A stretch of DNA of 64,000 bases from Streptomyces griseus (GTDB lineage: Bacteria > Actinomycetota > Actinomycetes > Streptomycetales > Streptomycetaceae), in contig NZ_MDKB01000004.1 in assembly GCF_001715295.1 (NCBI RefSeq), forward strand, positions 466,788 through 530,787, in the 5' to 3' direction. Under the pieces are notes generated by a model that was not told the origin of the DNA, searched no databases, and worked only from the letters and a program-made list of their open reading frames with translations. Positions 16,117 to 24,358 of this stretch are shown here, piece by piece; the stretch's first letter is position 1; each line of letters begins with the position of its first letter. The translations under genes were made by a program, and so were the position numbers.

Positions 16117-16968
16117 TCACTCCTGGTAGGCGGTCTGCGCGATCTCGACGAACGACCGGATCAGCGGGTTCGTGTCCCCCTTGTTCCACGCCGCCACCAC
16201 GCGGTTCGGCGGCATGTCGATCAGCGGGACCACGGCCAACTCCTCGGACTGGCCATGCCCGATCAAGGTCATCCCGACAGTGCCGTTCCAGAGCACCGCC
16301 TGGATGCACTCCTGGACGGCCCGCACCACCGCACCATCGCGGGGTTCGCCGCCGTTCCAGTACGACTGCCAGGCGGGGTCGGTGCCCTCCGGGAACCGGA
16401 ACCAGCGGCGGTCAGCCAGATCGGCCAGTTCCAGGCTGTCGCGGTGGGCCAGCGGGTCGTCGGCGCGCAGCAGTGCTCCCACCGGATCTGCGCGCAACTC
16501 GTACACGGCCAGGCCCGTCTCGTCGAACGGCCCGCGAGTCAGGGCGACGTCGACCAGCCCAGCGCGTAGCCCGCAGGTCGGATCGGTCAGATCGGTCTCG
16601 CGGATGCGGACCTCGACTCCGGGGTGCTCTCGGCGATACGCCACGGCCAGCCGCATCGCTCCCGGGTCGGCGCTGTCCGCAAGCATGCCGATGGTGATGG
16701 TCGCGGTGCCGGCCACGGCAGCCACGCGCACGCGCATCTGGTCGGCCTGGCGGAGCAGGGTGCGCGCCTCGTCCAGCACCGTCGCGCCGGCCGGGGTGAG
16801 CGCCACGCCGGTGGCGGAGCGGTGCAGGAGTACGACACCGAGGTCCTTCTCCAGCCGCTTGATCGCTCGGCTCAGCGGCGGCTGGCTCATGTGCAGCCGC
16901 ACGGCGGCCCGGCCGAAGTGGCGTTCCTCGGCGACGGCCACGAAATAGCGCAGCGTGCGCAGCTCCAT
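16117..16968 (-). CDS. LysR-family regulator
   Basis: A 283-aa LysR protein beginning MELRTLRYFVAVAEERHFGR, with HTH MSQPPLSRAIKRLEKDLG at residues 27-44 and a substrate-binding domain (EVRIRETDLTDPTCGLRAG) of the BenM/CatR-like type. The predicted target is not obvious because the DNA upstream has been replaced by transposase fragments from 17011 on; the regulator may have lost its divergent partner. The downstream neighbour, on the opposite strand, is the metallo-beta-lactamase gene. Confidence 0.85.
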   Translation of the reverse strand: MELRTLRYFVAVAEERHFGRAAVRLHMSQPPLSRAIKRLEKDLGVVLLHRSATGVALTPAGATVLDEARTLLRQADQMRVRVAAVAGTATITIGMLADSADPGAMRLAVAYRREHPGVEVRIRETDLTDPTCGLRAGLVDVALTRGPFDETGLAVYELRADPVGALLRADDPLAHRDSLELADLADRRWFRFPEGTDPAWQSYWNGGEPRDGAVVRAVQECIQAVLWNGTVGMTLIGHGQSEELAVVPLIDMPPNRVVAAWNKGDTNPLIRSFVEIAQTAYQE

Positions 16969-17010
16969 GAACGGCGACTATATCCGTACGGTATCGGTGT
17001 CGCTGCCGCT

Positions 17011-17148
17011 CGAGTCGTGCGCTGGAGGAAGGACTTCAACAGCGACAAGCTCACCATCGAGCGCGTCTACCTGATCACCCGCCTGCCGCCCGGCGCGGTG
17101 ACCGGCGCCCAGCTCGCTGCCTGGATCAGGGGACACTGGAAGATCGAG
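17011..17148 (+). pseudogene. ISAs1-type transposase fragment
   Basis: About 46 codons read RVVRWRKDFNSDKLTIERVY and GAQLAAWIRGHWKIE, the C-terminal part of ISAs1-family transposases around the catalytic Glu. It is fused in frame to an IS5-type fragment. Confidence 0.65.
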
Positions 17149-17154
17149 ACGATC

Positions 17155-17629
17155 CGGGCGAAGGCGTTCGTCATCCTCGACGGCACCCTGCTGCCGATCG
17201 ACCGGATCGCCGCCGACACCCCGTACTACTCCGGGAAACACAAGCGCCACGGCATGAACGTCCCAGTCCTCACCGACCCGTTCGGACGACTGCTCTGGCC
17301 TCGCCCGCGCTGCCCGGCTCCACTCACGACCTCACCGCCGCGCGCCAGCACGGGATTATCGAAGCCCTCGCTGAAGCGGGACTCAGATGCTCGGCTGACA
17401 GGCGTATCAAGGTGCCGGCGGAACCGTCCGAGGCCCGTTTCGGGGCCGCCGTCTCAATAGACGGAAGCGCCGTCACAACATCACCCACGCCAAGATCCGC
17501 TGCCTCGGCGAGCAGGCCATGGCCACCCTCAAGGGCCGGCGGCTCCTGCGGAAGCTCCGCTTCAGCACCAACCGCATCACCGACATGGTGAAGGCCGCCC
17601 TCGTCCTTCACCACCACGCGTCAGCCTGA
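17155..17629 (+). pseudogene. IS5-family (DDE_Tnp_4) transposase fragment, multiply frameshifted
   Basis: It starts with FVILDGTLLPIDRIAADTPY and SGKHKRHGMNVPVL (first catalytic Asp). It changes frame near 17300 (SPALPGSTHDLTAARQHGII) and again near 17460, and ends with HAKIRCLGEQAMATLKGRRL to TGA 17629. The N-terminal domain is missing. Confidence 0.72.
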
Positions 17630-17632
17630 AGT

Positions 17633-18054
17633 TGGAAAGAGCTCAAGGTCGCGCGTGATGTGATGCCCTTCTACACCGCGCCGAGCGAGGCTGCCGCGAC
17701 CGAGCGGTTCCTGGAGATCTCCGAGAGGTGGGGCAGCAAGCATCCGACCGTGATCAAGCTGTGGTCCGACGCCTGGGCCGAGATGGTCCCCTCCCTTCTT
17801 GTCCTTCGGCATCGAGATCCGCAAGGTGATCTGTTCGACGAGCGCGATCGAGAGCGTACGCCCGCATCCGCAAGGCGGTCCGGGCCCGCGGCCACTTCCC
17901 GACGGAGGCCGCCGCGTTGAAGTGCGTCTGCATGGCGCTGATGAGCCTGGACCCGACCGGCAAGGGCCGGCGCCGCTGGACGATGCGCTGGAAGGCGCCT
18001 CTGAACGCCTTCCAGATCGCCTTCGAAGGGCGTCTCCCCCTCCGAGGCTACTGA
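17633..18054 (+). pseudogene. IS256-family transposase C-terminal fragment
   Basis: It reads ATERFLEISERWGSKHPTVI and KLWSDAWAEMVP, then shifts frame to EIRKVICSTSAIESV and again to MALMSLDPTGKGRRRWTMRW, ending at TGA 18052-18054. This order matches the C-terminal third of Mutator/IS256 transposases. It directly follows the IS5 fragment, making three families head to tail in about 1 kb. Confidence 0.75.
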
Positions 18055-18199
18055 CAATCAACAACCAAGATCAGCCGTTGACTGGACAGACCCCAGGTCA
18101 GCCGGAGCTCGGCTGACAGGCCGCTCCCGCGGGTGGCGGTGAGAGGGTCCTGCGTGCGCACATGTCAGGGGCTGTGGCGGACTCGGCCACAATGGGACC

Positions 18200-19261
18200 G
18201 TGGATGAGATGGGTGGCGCTACGACGGGTACGAACGAGCCGGCCACGTTGCAGGGGATCGCAGAGCGGCTGGGGCTGCATGTCTCGACGGTGTCGCGGGT
18301 CCTCAACGGCAAGGCGGACGTGCAGGGCCGGGCGGCGTCCGGGGAGACGGCGCAGCGCATTCGTTCCCTTGCCCGGGAGTTGGGTTACCGGCCCAATCCG
18401 CACGCCACCAGTCTGCGTACCCGGCGCAGCAACCTGGTGGGTGTGCTCTTTCCGCGTCTGTCGGAGATCGTGGTGGCCACCATCTACGAGGGTGTGGAGG
18501 AGGAGGCGGCTGCACACGGGCTGTCGGTCTTCGTGACCAACACCCGCGACGATCCCGCCGTGCAGCGGGAGCGGATCGCAATGGTGCTGGGACGCCGGGT
18601 GGACGGGCTGATCATCGGTGACGCTCATCTCGACGGCGCTGTGCTGGCCGACCCCGCGTTGCGACGCGTCCCGTACGTCCTGGTCAACCGCCGCACGGAC
18701 GGGGATCATCCCGCCGTGACCTGCGACGACTTCCTGGGCGGGCGGATGGCGGCTGAACACCTGCTGGGACTGGGGCACCGCCGGGTCGCGGTGATCGCCG
18801 GAGAACCGTTCGCCAGCACCGGAACCGACCGCGCGGCAGGCTTCCGGGACCGCTACCGTGAGGCCGGCCTGCCGGTCCCGGGCCACCAGTTGCGCCACTG
18901 TTCCTTCGACATCCCCGGCGGACGTCGGGCCGCGAAGGAGCTGCTCGCGCTCGCCGACAGGCCCACCGCGCTCTTCGCAGTCAACGACCTCGCCGCCCTC
19001 GGCGCCATGGGCGCCGCCCGCGACCTGGGCCTGCGCCCCGGCAGCGACTTCGCCCTGGTCGGCTTCAACGACACCCCTCTCGCCGCCGAACTGCCCATAC
19101 CGTTGACCAGTGTCCACTCACCTATGACCGAACTCGGTCGCGCGGCCGTACGACAACTCCTGCACCGCATCGCCGGTGAACCCGCCACCTCCCAGCACCT
19201 GCGCCCCGGGCTCGTCACCCGTGCTTCCAGCGGCGCTCCCATCGGGCCCGCACTCAGCTGA
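18200..19261 (+). CDS. LacI-family sugar-responsive regulator
   Basis: A 353-aa LacI/PurR-type repressor. The HTH is TLQGIAERLGLHVSTVSRVL (residues 16-35), followed by the hinge helix region ELGYRPNPHATSLRT and a periplasmic-binding-protein-like sensor domain of full length. GTG 18200 is used; ATG 18209 is an alternative. It stands alone between transposase debris and a MITE, with no sugar genes beside it. The palindrome at 22719-22749 contains LacI-style CG-centred half-sites, but a link is speculative. Confidence 0.88.
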   Translation: MDEMGGATTGTNEPATLQGIAERLGLHVSTVSRVLNGKADVQGRAASGETAQRIRSLARELGYRPNPHATSLRTRRSNLVGVLFPRLSEIVVATIYEGVEEEAAAHGLSVFVTNTRDDPAVQRERIAMVLGRRVDGLIIGDAHLDGAVLADPALRRVPYVLVNRRTDGDHPAVTCDDFLGGRMAAEHLLGLGHRRVAVIAGEPFASTGTDRAAGFRDRYREAGLPVPGHQLRHCSFDIPGGRRAAKELLALADRPTALFAVNDLAALGAMGAARDLGLRPGSDFALVGFNDTPLAAELPIPLTSVHSPMTELGRAAVRQLLHRIAGEPATSQHLRPGLVTRASSGAPIGPALS

Positions 19262-19771
19262 GAACGTCGCCCGCAGGCGCATGGACCGATCTGCGGCGTG
19301 ACCGTGGTCGGCGGCTCTTCGACGCACCGATGCACTCATCACCCGATCGCTACGAGCGGGCAGGAACTGCGGTCAGGGCGGCGCATGCCCGTGGCGCTAC
19401 GCGCCGTCCCACGACAGGAATGGGCGCAGACCGCCTACGAAATGGAGCCGAGCAATTCGGACATCGTCCGGGTGGAGTCCGCAGAGCAGATCCTGGTGCC
19501 GTGACCTTTCGCGCCGCTCCGCCCGTACCTGCGCGACCGCGCGGGTACGGGTGGTCTCGGCCGACGGTGAAGCGTGAAGCGAACCCGCAACCGCCGAGAC
19601 CGTACTGTTGGTGCCCGGCGACTGGCCAGCGCGCTTCATCACACCGCGCGCCCTCGGTGATTCCGGCAGTTTCACCCCGTCCCGCACGGCGGAACGGCGG
19701 TGGCCCGCATGCTCCTGGCGATAGCTGGAAAGCGCGACGCGGCCCGCCCTGCCGGACCGCACTTCCACCTA
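19262..19771. other. Intergenic stretch without a recognisable gene
   Basis: About 510 bp follow the LacI gene up to MITE copy B. Several open frames exist on both strands but none shows a start with a ribosome-binding site or family motifs. Probably decayed sequence. Confidence 0.4.
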
Positions 19772-19933
19772 AGGACTGTCCCGCAATCCCCGGCGGGCGC
19801 GCGACGGCAGCTACGGCACCTCGCCGCGTTGTCGGAACGTCCCCATACATCCAGTATGCGGACGCCCATCCGCCTTGCGATGCACCGCATCTGACGCCGC
19901 ACACTGATCCACCGGGAATTGCGGGACAGCCCA
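19772..19933 (+). mobile_element. MITE copy B (162 bp)
   Basis: Ends AGGACTGTCCCGCAAT and its near complement, flanked by TA at 19770-19771 and 19934-19935. It has the same orientation and length as copy C with scattered substitutions, including single changes in both terminal repeats. Confidence 0.83.
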
Positions 19934-20119
19934 TAGATAGCCCCTCCTTGGTACGCACGACCGCCATTGGCGCAAGGGGTTCGGCAGGCCGGCCTCAGGA
20001 CCCGCGGCCGGGTCACCGCGCCGGCATGCTCGGCGGCGGCCTCCAAGGGCAGGGCATTCGCGACGAGAGTATCTTTACAGCTCTCCATGCTCCGGATCCA
20101 CTGGCCGGAGTCGGGCTGC

Positions 20120-20220
20120 TACCCGACTGCATCTGCGTGCACCTCGACGTCGGCTATGACTCGACGAAGTCACTCACCCTGCTCGGCGGGCTGCACGGCC
20201 GGATCGCGAGAGGACGCTGT
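20120..20220 (+). pseudogene. IS5-like transposase scrap
   Basis: The plus strand reads VHLDVGYDSTKSLTLLGGLH GRIAR, resembling the middle of IS5-type DDE domains (HLDxGYDS, then GRIA). Only about 30 residues remain. Its antisense forms the last 17 or so codons of the kinase gene at 20170, so it probably truncated that gene. Confidence 0.45.
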
Positions 20221-22668
20221 GGCCGTGGCTGTGGCGTCGACCGCGGGGGAAGCCCGCAGCGCGGCCCAGGCGGTGTCTTCAGCAGCATGAGCTCGCGTGT
20301 GGGCGAGCGTCTCGTGATGGCGTGTGGCAGGCATGGTGGCGTGCTCCGTGACCAGAGCCCGCGCCTGTTCCGGCAGCGGCGGCGGGTCGATCCTGCCGTC
20401 GCCGGCTCCCGGAACCAGTGTCTCGGCCACGGCGGTGGCCGTCGGCCGCTGGTCCGGATCGGGCTGAAGGCATGACCGGACCACCTGCATGAGGTCCTTC
20501 GGCAGCCCGGCGAGATCGGGTGTGCCGGCCCGGATGTTCGCGACCACGGACGGCGTGTCCCGGCCCCAGGGGCTGCGCCCCAGGGCGAGGCGGGCAAGGA
20601 CGGTGCCCAGGGAGAAGACATCGCTCGCGGGTGTGAAGGTGGGCTGCTCACGCAGTTGCTCGGGGGAGGCGTAGGCGTAGGTGCCGGCGAAGCCACGCCT
20701 GGGTCCGGTGAGCCGTTCGATCTGGGCGATACCGAAGTCGATCACGCGTGGGCCGTCCTCGGTCAGCAGTACGTTGGCCGGCTTGAGATCAAGGTGCACG
20801 ATGCCCTCGATATGAATGGCGCCCAGGGCGAGGGCGATGCCCGCTCCCAGCGTGCGCACCAGGTCGGCCTCCAGCCGGCCGCAGTGCTCGACGAGTTCCT
20901 GCAGCGAAGGGGCGGCCACGTACGGCACCGCCATCCACGGGGTCGCACCGCCGGTGTCCGCTGCGATCACCGGCACGGTGTACCGTCCGTCGACCCGCTG
21001 GGCCGCCCGCACCTCGTCGGCGAAGCCCCGCTTGATCGGGGGAGCCGCCGCGAGGTGCGCGTGCAGCGTCTTGACCGCGACCATCAGCCCGTCAGCGTCC
21101 TGGCACAGGTAGACCCTCCCGAAGCCGCCCTCGCCGACACACTCCAGCACCTCGTACGTGCCGAAAGCCCGCGGCCGGTCCGTACCGGCCGCGGGCCGCG
21201 CCCGCTCCATCTCGCGCCAGCCACCCAGGGCCACGGCCTGGGGGTGCACCGCGATCCTGCCCACACCCGCGGTTCCCGCAGACGTCGTCGGCCGCGCATC
21301 CAGGTCACTCGTCGTGAGCCGCTGGTCCTGGTCGTCCTTCACCACGACAAACCGCGCCTTCTCCGGCCCGCCCTCCCCGAAGACGAACACCTCGACCTCT
21401 ACGTGCTCGTCACTCAAGCGGGACACGTAGACACCCGGCAGTCCCAACTCCGCGCATACAGAGGCCTCTTCGGGCGCTGGCCGCCGGTCGGCACGGGCGA
21501 AGCACAGGGCCGTCGCCTCATACCCCTGGCCTGCCAGATCCCGCAGCACATCGCCCCACTGCCCCGCTGTCCACGCGTGTCCTGCCGGGTCGTCCGCGCC
21601 GTCGTCGACGACCGTAAGGCGGGTCGTGTCGGTTGCGCCGGCCTCGCGTGCCAGCACCGCACATGCCGCATCCGGCGCCGCCTGTACCGCCTCCCCCAGC
21701 AGCGTCGCGGTCCGTTCCGCGATGCGCAGTACCGTGCGGCCGGCTGCACGGGCGAGTTCGTCGCGCTGCCCGCGGACGGTGTCATACATCGAGGAGCCCG
21801 GCAGCTGCCCCTGGAGCTCCATGCACGCGAGCACCCGGTCGAAACAGCCGACAGCCGTCGCGTAGTCCTCCGCCCGCACCGCCGCTTTGGCCTGCGCGAC
21901 GTGCGCGGAGAGGGTCTCGGAGCCGGCCGGACCGTCGAGCTCCTCGAACCGTGCGGCTGTCTCCCCGTACATCCGGACGGCGCGCGGGAAGTCTCCGGCG
22001 GCCTCGACCGCGGCAGCCGTCGCGAAAAAGTCCCGCAGCCCCTCGCGGCCGCCCTCATTGCCGAACGGCAGTACGCCGGCGACCTCGGCGTAGCGCTGAC
22101 GTGCGATGCCGACCAGCCGGTGGCCCGGGCCGAGCTCCCGTTGCGCGGTCTGCAGCATCTGGGAGAACACACGCAGCGCCGCCGCGTTGTCCCCGCTCTT
22201 CTGCTGCCAGTACCCCACCTCGCACAGCAGGGTGAGGGCGGTCTCTCTACGGTTCTCCCGCTCGGCAAACCGGCGCATGGCCTCGTAGCGGCGCACCGCC
22301 TCCTGCGGCCGGCCCGACCGCCCGTGCCAGTGAGCGAGTTGGTGCCGGGCCAGTTCGGTGTCCGGATGGCACGGCCCCTGCAGCCGCTCCCGGTCGGCCA
22401 ACAAATCCGTGAACAGCTGGACTGCGGCTTCGCCCCGACCTGACTCACCGGTCCAGTGGGCCAGCTGGTGTCGCAACGCCAAGGTATCCGTATCTCGCCG
22501 GCCCAGAACGCGTTCCGCTTCCGCAACCAGTTCGCCGTACCGTTCCGCCGCAAGCTCCGCGTTGCCCTGACGCCCGATCAGCTCCGCAGTCTCGCTGCTC
22601 TCCCGCAGCGCCGCGATGAAGTCAGGGGACACCGGCGTTGTTTCGCGCCGTCTGCCCAACCACCTCAT
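20170..22668 (-). CDS. TPR-containing serine/threonine protein kinase
   Basis: An 832-aa protein. ATG 22668 is preceded by GGGGAGG. Residues 15-330 are helical repeats of tetratricopeptide type (for example TLALRHQLAHWTGESGR and ELARHQLAHWHGRSGRPQEA). A linker of about 170 residues follows. A Hanks-type kinase domain starts near residue 510: glycine loop GEGGFGRVY, VAVKTL with the Lys, HLDLKPANV near 623, DFGIAQ near 641 and YASPEQLRE. All catalytic residues are present. No transmembrane helix is seen, so it is probably cytosolic. Having the TPR domain in front of the kinase is unlike the membrane-anchored PknB layout. The last codons come from an IS scrap. A mosaic transposase and a 14-bp perfect hairpin lie directly upstream. 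Confidence 0.88.
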   Translation of the reverse strand: MRWLGRRRETTPVSPDFIAALRESSETAELIGRQGNAELAAERYGELVAEAERVLGRRDTDTLALRHQLAHWTGESGRGEAAVQLFTDLLADRERLQGPCHPDTELARHQLAHWHGRSGRPQEAVRRYEAMRRFAERENRRETALTLLCEVGYWQQKSGDNAAALRVFSQMLQTAQRELGPGHRLVGIARQRYAEVAGVLPFGNEGGREGLRDFFATAAAVEAAGDFPRAVRMYGETAARFEELDGPAGSETLSAHVAQAKAAVRAEDYATAVGCFDRVLACMELQGQLPGSSMYDTVRGQRDELARAAGRTVLRIAERTATLLGEAVQAAPDAACAVLAREAGATDTTRLTVVDDGADDPAGHAWTAGQWGDVLRDLAGQGYEATALCFARADRRPAPEEASVCAELGLPGVYVSRLSDEHVEVEVFVFGEGGPEKARFVVVKDDQDQRLTTSDLDARPTTSAGTAGVGRIAVHPQAVALGGWREMERARPAAGTDRPRAFGTYEVLECVGEGGFGRVYLCQDADGLMVAVKTLHAHLAAAPPIKRGFADEVRAAQRVDGRYTVPVIAADTGGATPWMAVPYVAAPSLQELVEHCGRLEADLVRTLGAGIALALGAIHIEGIVHLDLKPANVLLTEDGPRVIDFGIAQIERLTGPRRGFAGTYAYASPEQLREQPTFTPASDVFSLGTVLARLALGRSPWGRDTPSVVANIRAGTPDLAGLPKDLMQVVRSCLQPDPDQRPTATAVAETLVPGAGDGRIDPPPLPEQARALVTEHATMPATRHHETLAHTRAHAAEDTAWAALRASPAVDATATATASSRDPAVQPAEQGE

Positions 22669-22718
22669 CAAGCCTCCCCGTTGCCGTAGCCGGATGCTCC
22701 CTGGTGGCCAGTATGCTC

Positions 22719-22749
22719 TACCCAAACGATTGCGCCAATCGTTTGGGTA
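22719..22749. promoter_or_regulatory. Perfect 14-bp inverted repeat upstream of the kinase
   Basis: TACCCAAACGATTG (22719-22732) and CAATCGTTTGGGTA (22736-22749) are perfect complements with a 3-nt spacer. It lies 51 bp upstream of the kinase ATG and exactly where the transposase similarity stops. It could be a repressor operator (the AACGATTG core is LacI-like), a transposon end or a terminator. Confidence 0.6.
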
Positions 22750-22994
22750 ACGCGGGCCAAGCGGACCCGGCAGCCCTGCCAGGCGGCGCCGAGCATGACC
22801 GTGCGGATCACTTTGGCCAGACCGCTGTGGCTGTCGGAAATGACCGGGCGGACGCCACTCGGGCCGCGTTCCCGCAGGTGACACAGGAACGGGGCCCAGA
22901 AGACTTCGGTCTCGCTGTCGCCGACCGTGACGCCGACGACTTCGCGGCCGCCGTCCTGGATGACGCCGGTGGCGATGACGACGGCCTGGCAGAC
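22750..22994 (-). pseudogene. IS256-family transposase fragment
   Basis: About 80 codons read QAVVIATGVIQDGGREVVGV, GDSETEVFWAPFLCHLRERG and VISDSHSGLAKVIRTVMLGA, the catalytic core of an IS256-type transposase with the DSHSGL motif. It is in frame with the IS3 fragment upstream but lacks its own N- and C-termini. Confidence 0.75.
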
Positions 22995-23162
22995 GATCCA
23001 GGTGACGATCGCGATCCGCAGCTCCTGGCGGGTGGCCCAGGTACGGCGGTCGAGGACGTTCTTCTGCAGCAGCGCGAAGAAGCTCTCCGTCGCCGCGTTG
23101 TTGCCGGCCGCACCGACCCGGCCCATGGAGCCGATCAGGTCGTGACGTGCGAGAACGGACAC
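22995..23162 (-). pseudogene. IS3-family OrfB transposase fragment
   Basis: The 56 codons read LIGSMGRVGAAGNNAATESF and ALLQKNVLDRRTWATRQEL, the C-terminal DDE region of IS3-type OrfB with its catalytic Glu in ATESFF. It is fused in frame to the IS256 fragment, giving a 164-codon chimera of two unrelated transposases. Confidence 0.75.
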
Positions 23163-23370
23163 GAACTTCCGTGAGCGGACTGGGCGAGTTCAACCAGTCG
23201 TTGCAACACCGGACTGTTGCGGCGAGCGTAGCTGCTCTGCGAAGACCTCGGCGGGCGGCCGAGCGGCGTACAGGTGGGGCGACGGCGATTCCGGAGCTGC
23301 TGATTCACCGTCGGCGGAGGGGCCCGGGGGCTGGGTGCCTCATGCCCGACATTCCCTGCGCGCCCGACCA

Positions 23371-23423
23371 TTGACTATGGACATCCCTATACCTACGATC
23401 TCGCTTGTCCATGGTTGTCCATA
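23371..23423 (+). promoter_or_regulatory. Promoter and probable operator of the pentose operon
   Basis: TTGACT (23371-23376) and TACGAT (23394-23399) are spaced by 17 bp, a good match to a principal-sigma promoter. TTGTCCAT occurs twice, at 23405-23412 and 23415-23422, around the expected transcription start, and its inverse TATGGACA is at 23376-23383, overlapping the -35. This is a plausible binding site for the GntR regulator at 29597 or another repressor. Confidence 0.6.
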
Positions 23424-23440
23424 CACAAAGGCGCGTGCCG

Positions 23441-24358
23441 ATGAAGATCGCGGTTGTCGGAAGTTACGGAGCCGGCCTCACCATGCGGGTCCCCAAGGCG
23501 CCCGCAGCCGGTGAGACCGTCTCGGGCGGCCTCTTCGACTCGGGCGCCGGCGGGAAGGGCAGCAACCAGGCCGTCGGCGCCGCCCGCCTGGGCGCGGAGG
23601 TCACACTCCTCACCGCCGTCGGCGACGACGAGTTCGGCCGCTCCGCGCGCGAGCTGTGGCGGCGCGAAGGGGTGAGCGCCGAACACGTGGTCACCGCCAC
23701 GGCGCCCACCATGGTCGGTTTCATCCTGGTCGAGCCGTCCGGGGAGAACCGCATCGCCATCGCACCCGGGGCCCTGGACGAGCTGGGCGCCGCCGCCGTC
23801 GACGCCTTCCGTGCCGAGATCGCCTCCGCCGACATCCTCGTCGTCTCCATGGAGATCCCCGAGGAAGCCGTCGTCGCCGCCCTCCGCGCCGGACACGAGA
23901 GCGGCACCCGCACCCTGCTGAACCCGGCTCCCGCCCGGCCGCTGCCCGATGAGTGCTGGCCCCTCGTCAACGTGCTCACACCCAACCAGACGGAGGCCCC
24001 CGTCCTCCTCGGCCTCGACGAGGGACACGGGCTCGGCGACGAGGACCTGGCCCGCGCGCTGCACGGGCGCACCGGCGGCACCGTCGTCATCACCCGGGGC
24101 GGCGAGGGCGCGCTGGTCGCCCAGGACAGCGGCGTCACCACGGTGCCCCCGCATCCGGCCCGGACGGTCGTGGACACCACGGGCGCCGGGGACTCCTTCA
24201 CCGCCGCCTTCGCCGTCGCCCTGGCCGAGGGCCGGTCCGTCGACCGCGCCGTGGAGTTCGCCGCGGTCGCGGGCTCGCACACCGTGTCGATCCCGGGCGT
24301 CATCCCCGCCCTGCCCACCAGAGCCCAGCTGAACGCCCTGATTGGAAGTGCCTCGTGA
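23441..24358 (+). CDS. PfkB-family pentose kinase (ribokinase/deoxyribokinase-like)
   Basis: A 305-aa sugar kinase. ATG 23441 (MKIAVVGSYG) is chosen; frames open further up lie in the promoter. The motif SGAGGKGSNQA (34-44) and the catalytic DTTGAGDSF (D251) are present. The N-terminal N-x-D by which ribokinase contacts ribose hydroxyls is not seen: the place reads GSYGAGLTMRV. That suggests a different or deoxygenated sugar. The gene is first in an operon with an Rbs-type ABC importer, RbsD and a DeoC-like aldolase, and overlaps the permease by GTGA. The likely reaction is ATP-dependent 5-phosphorylation of the imported pentose. Confidence 0.85.
   Translation: MKIAVVGSYGAGLTMRVPKAPAAGETVSGGLFDSGAGGKGSNQAVGAARLGAEVTLLTAVGDDEFGRSARELWRREGVSAEHVVTATAPTMVGFILVEPSGENRIAIAPGALDELGAAAVDAFRAEIASADILVVSMEIPEEAVVAALRAGHESGTRTLLNPAPARPLPDECWPLVNVLTPNQTEAPVLLGLDEGHGLGDEDLARALHGRTGGTVVITRGGEGALVAQDSGVTTVPPHPARTVVDTTGAGDSFTAAFAVALAEGRSVDRAVEFAAVAGSHTVSIPGVIPALPTRAQLNALIGSAS

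Noticed and set aside
22669..23193. N-terminal extension of the kinase frame upstream of ATG 22668
   Set aside because: The extension is Arg/Pro/Gly-rich, is antisense-like to transposase fragments in another frame, and ATG 22668 has a strong ribosome-binding site.
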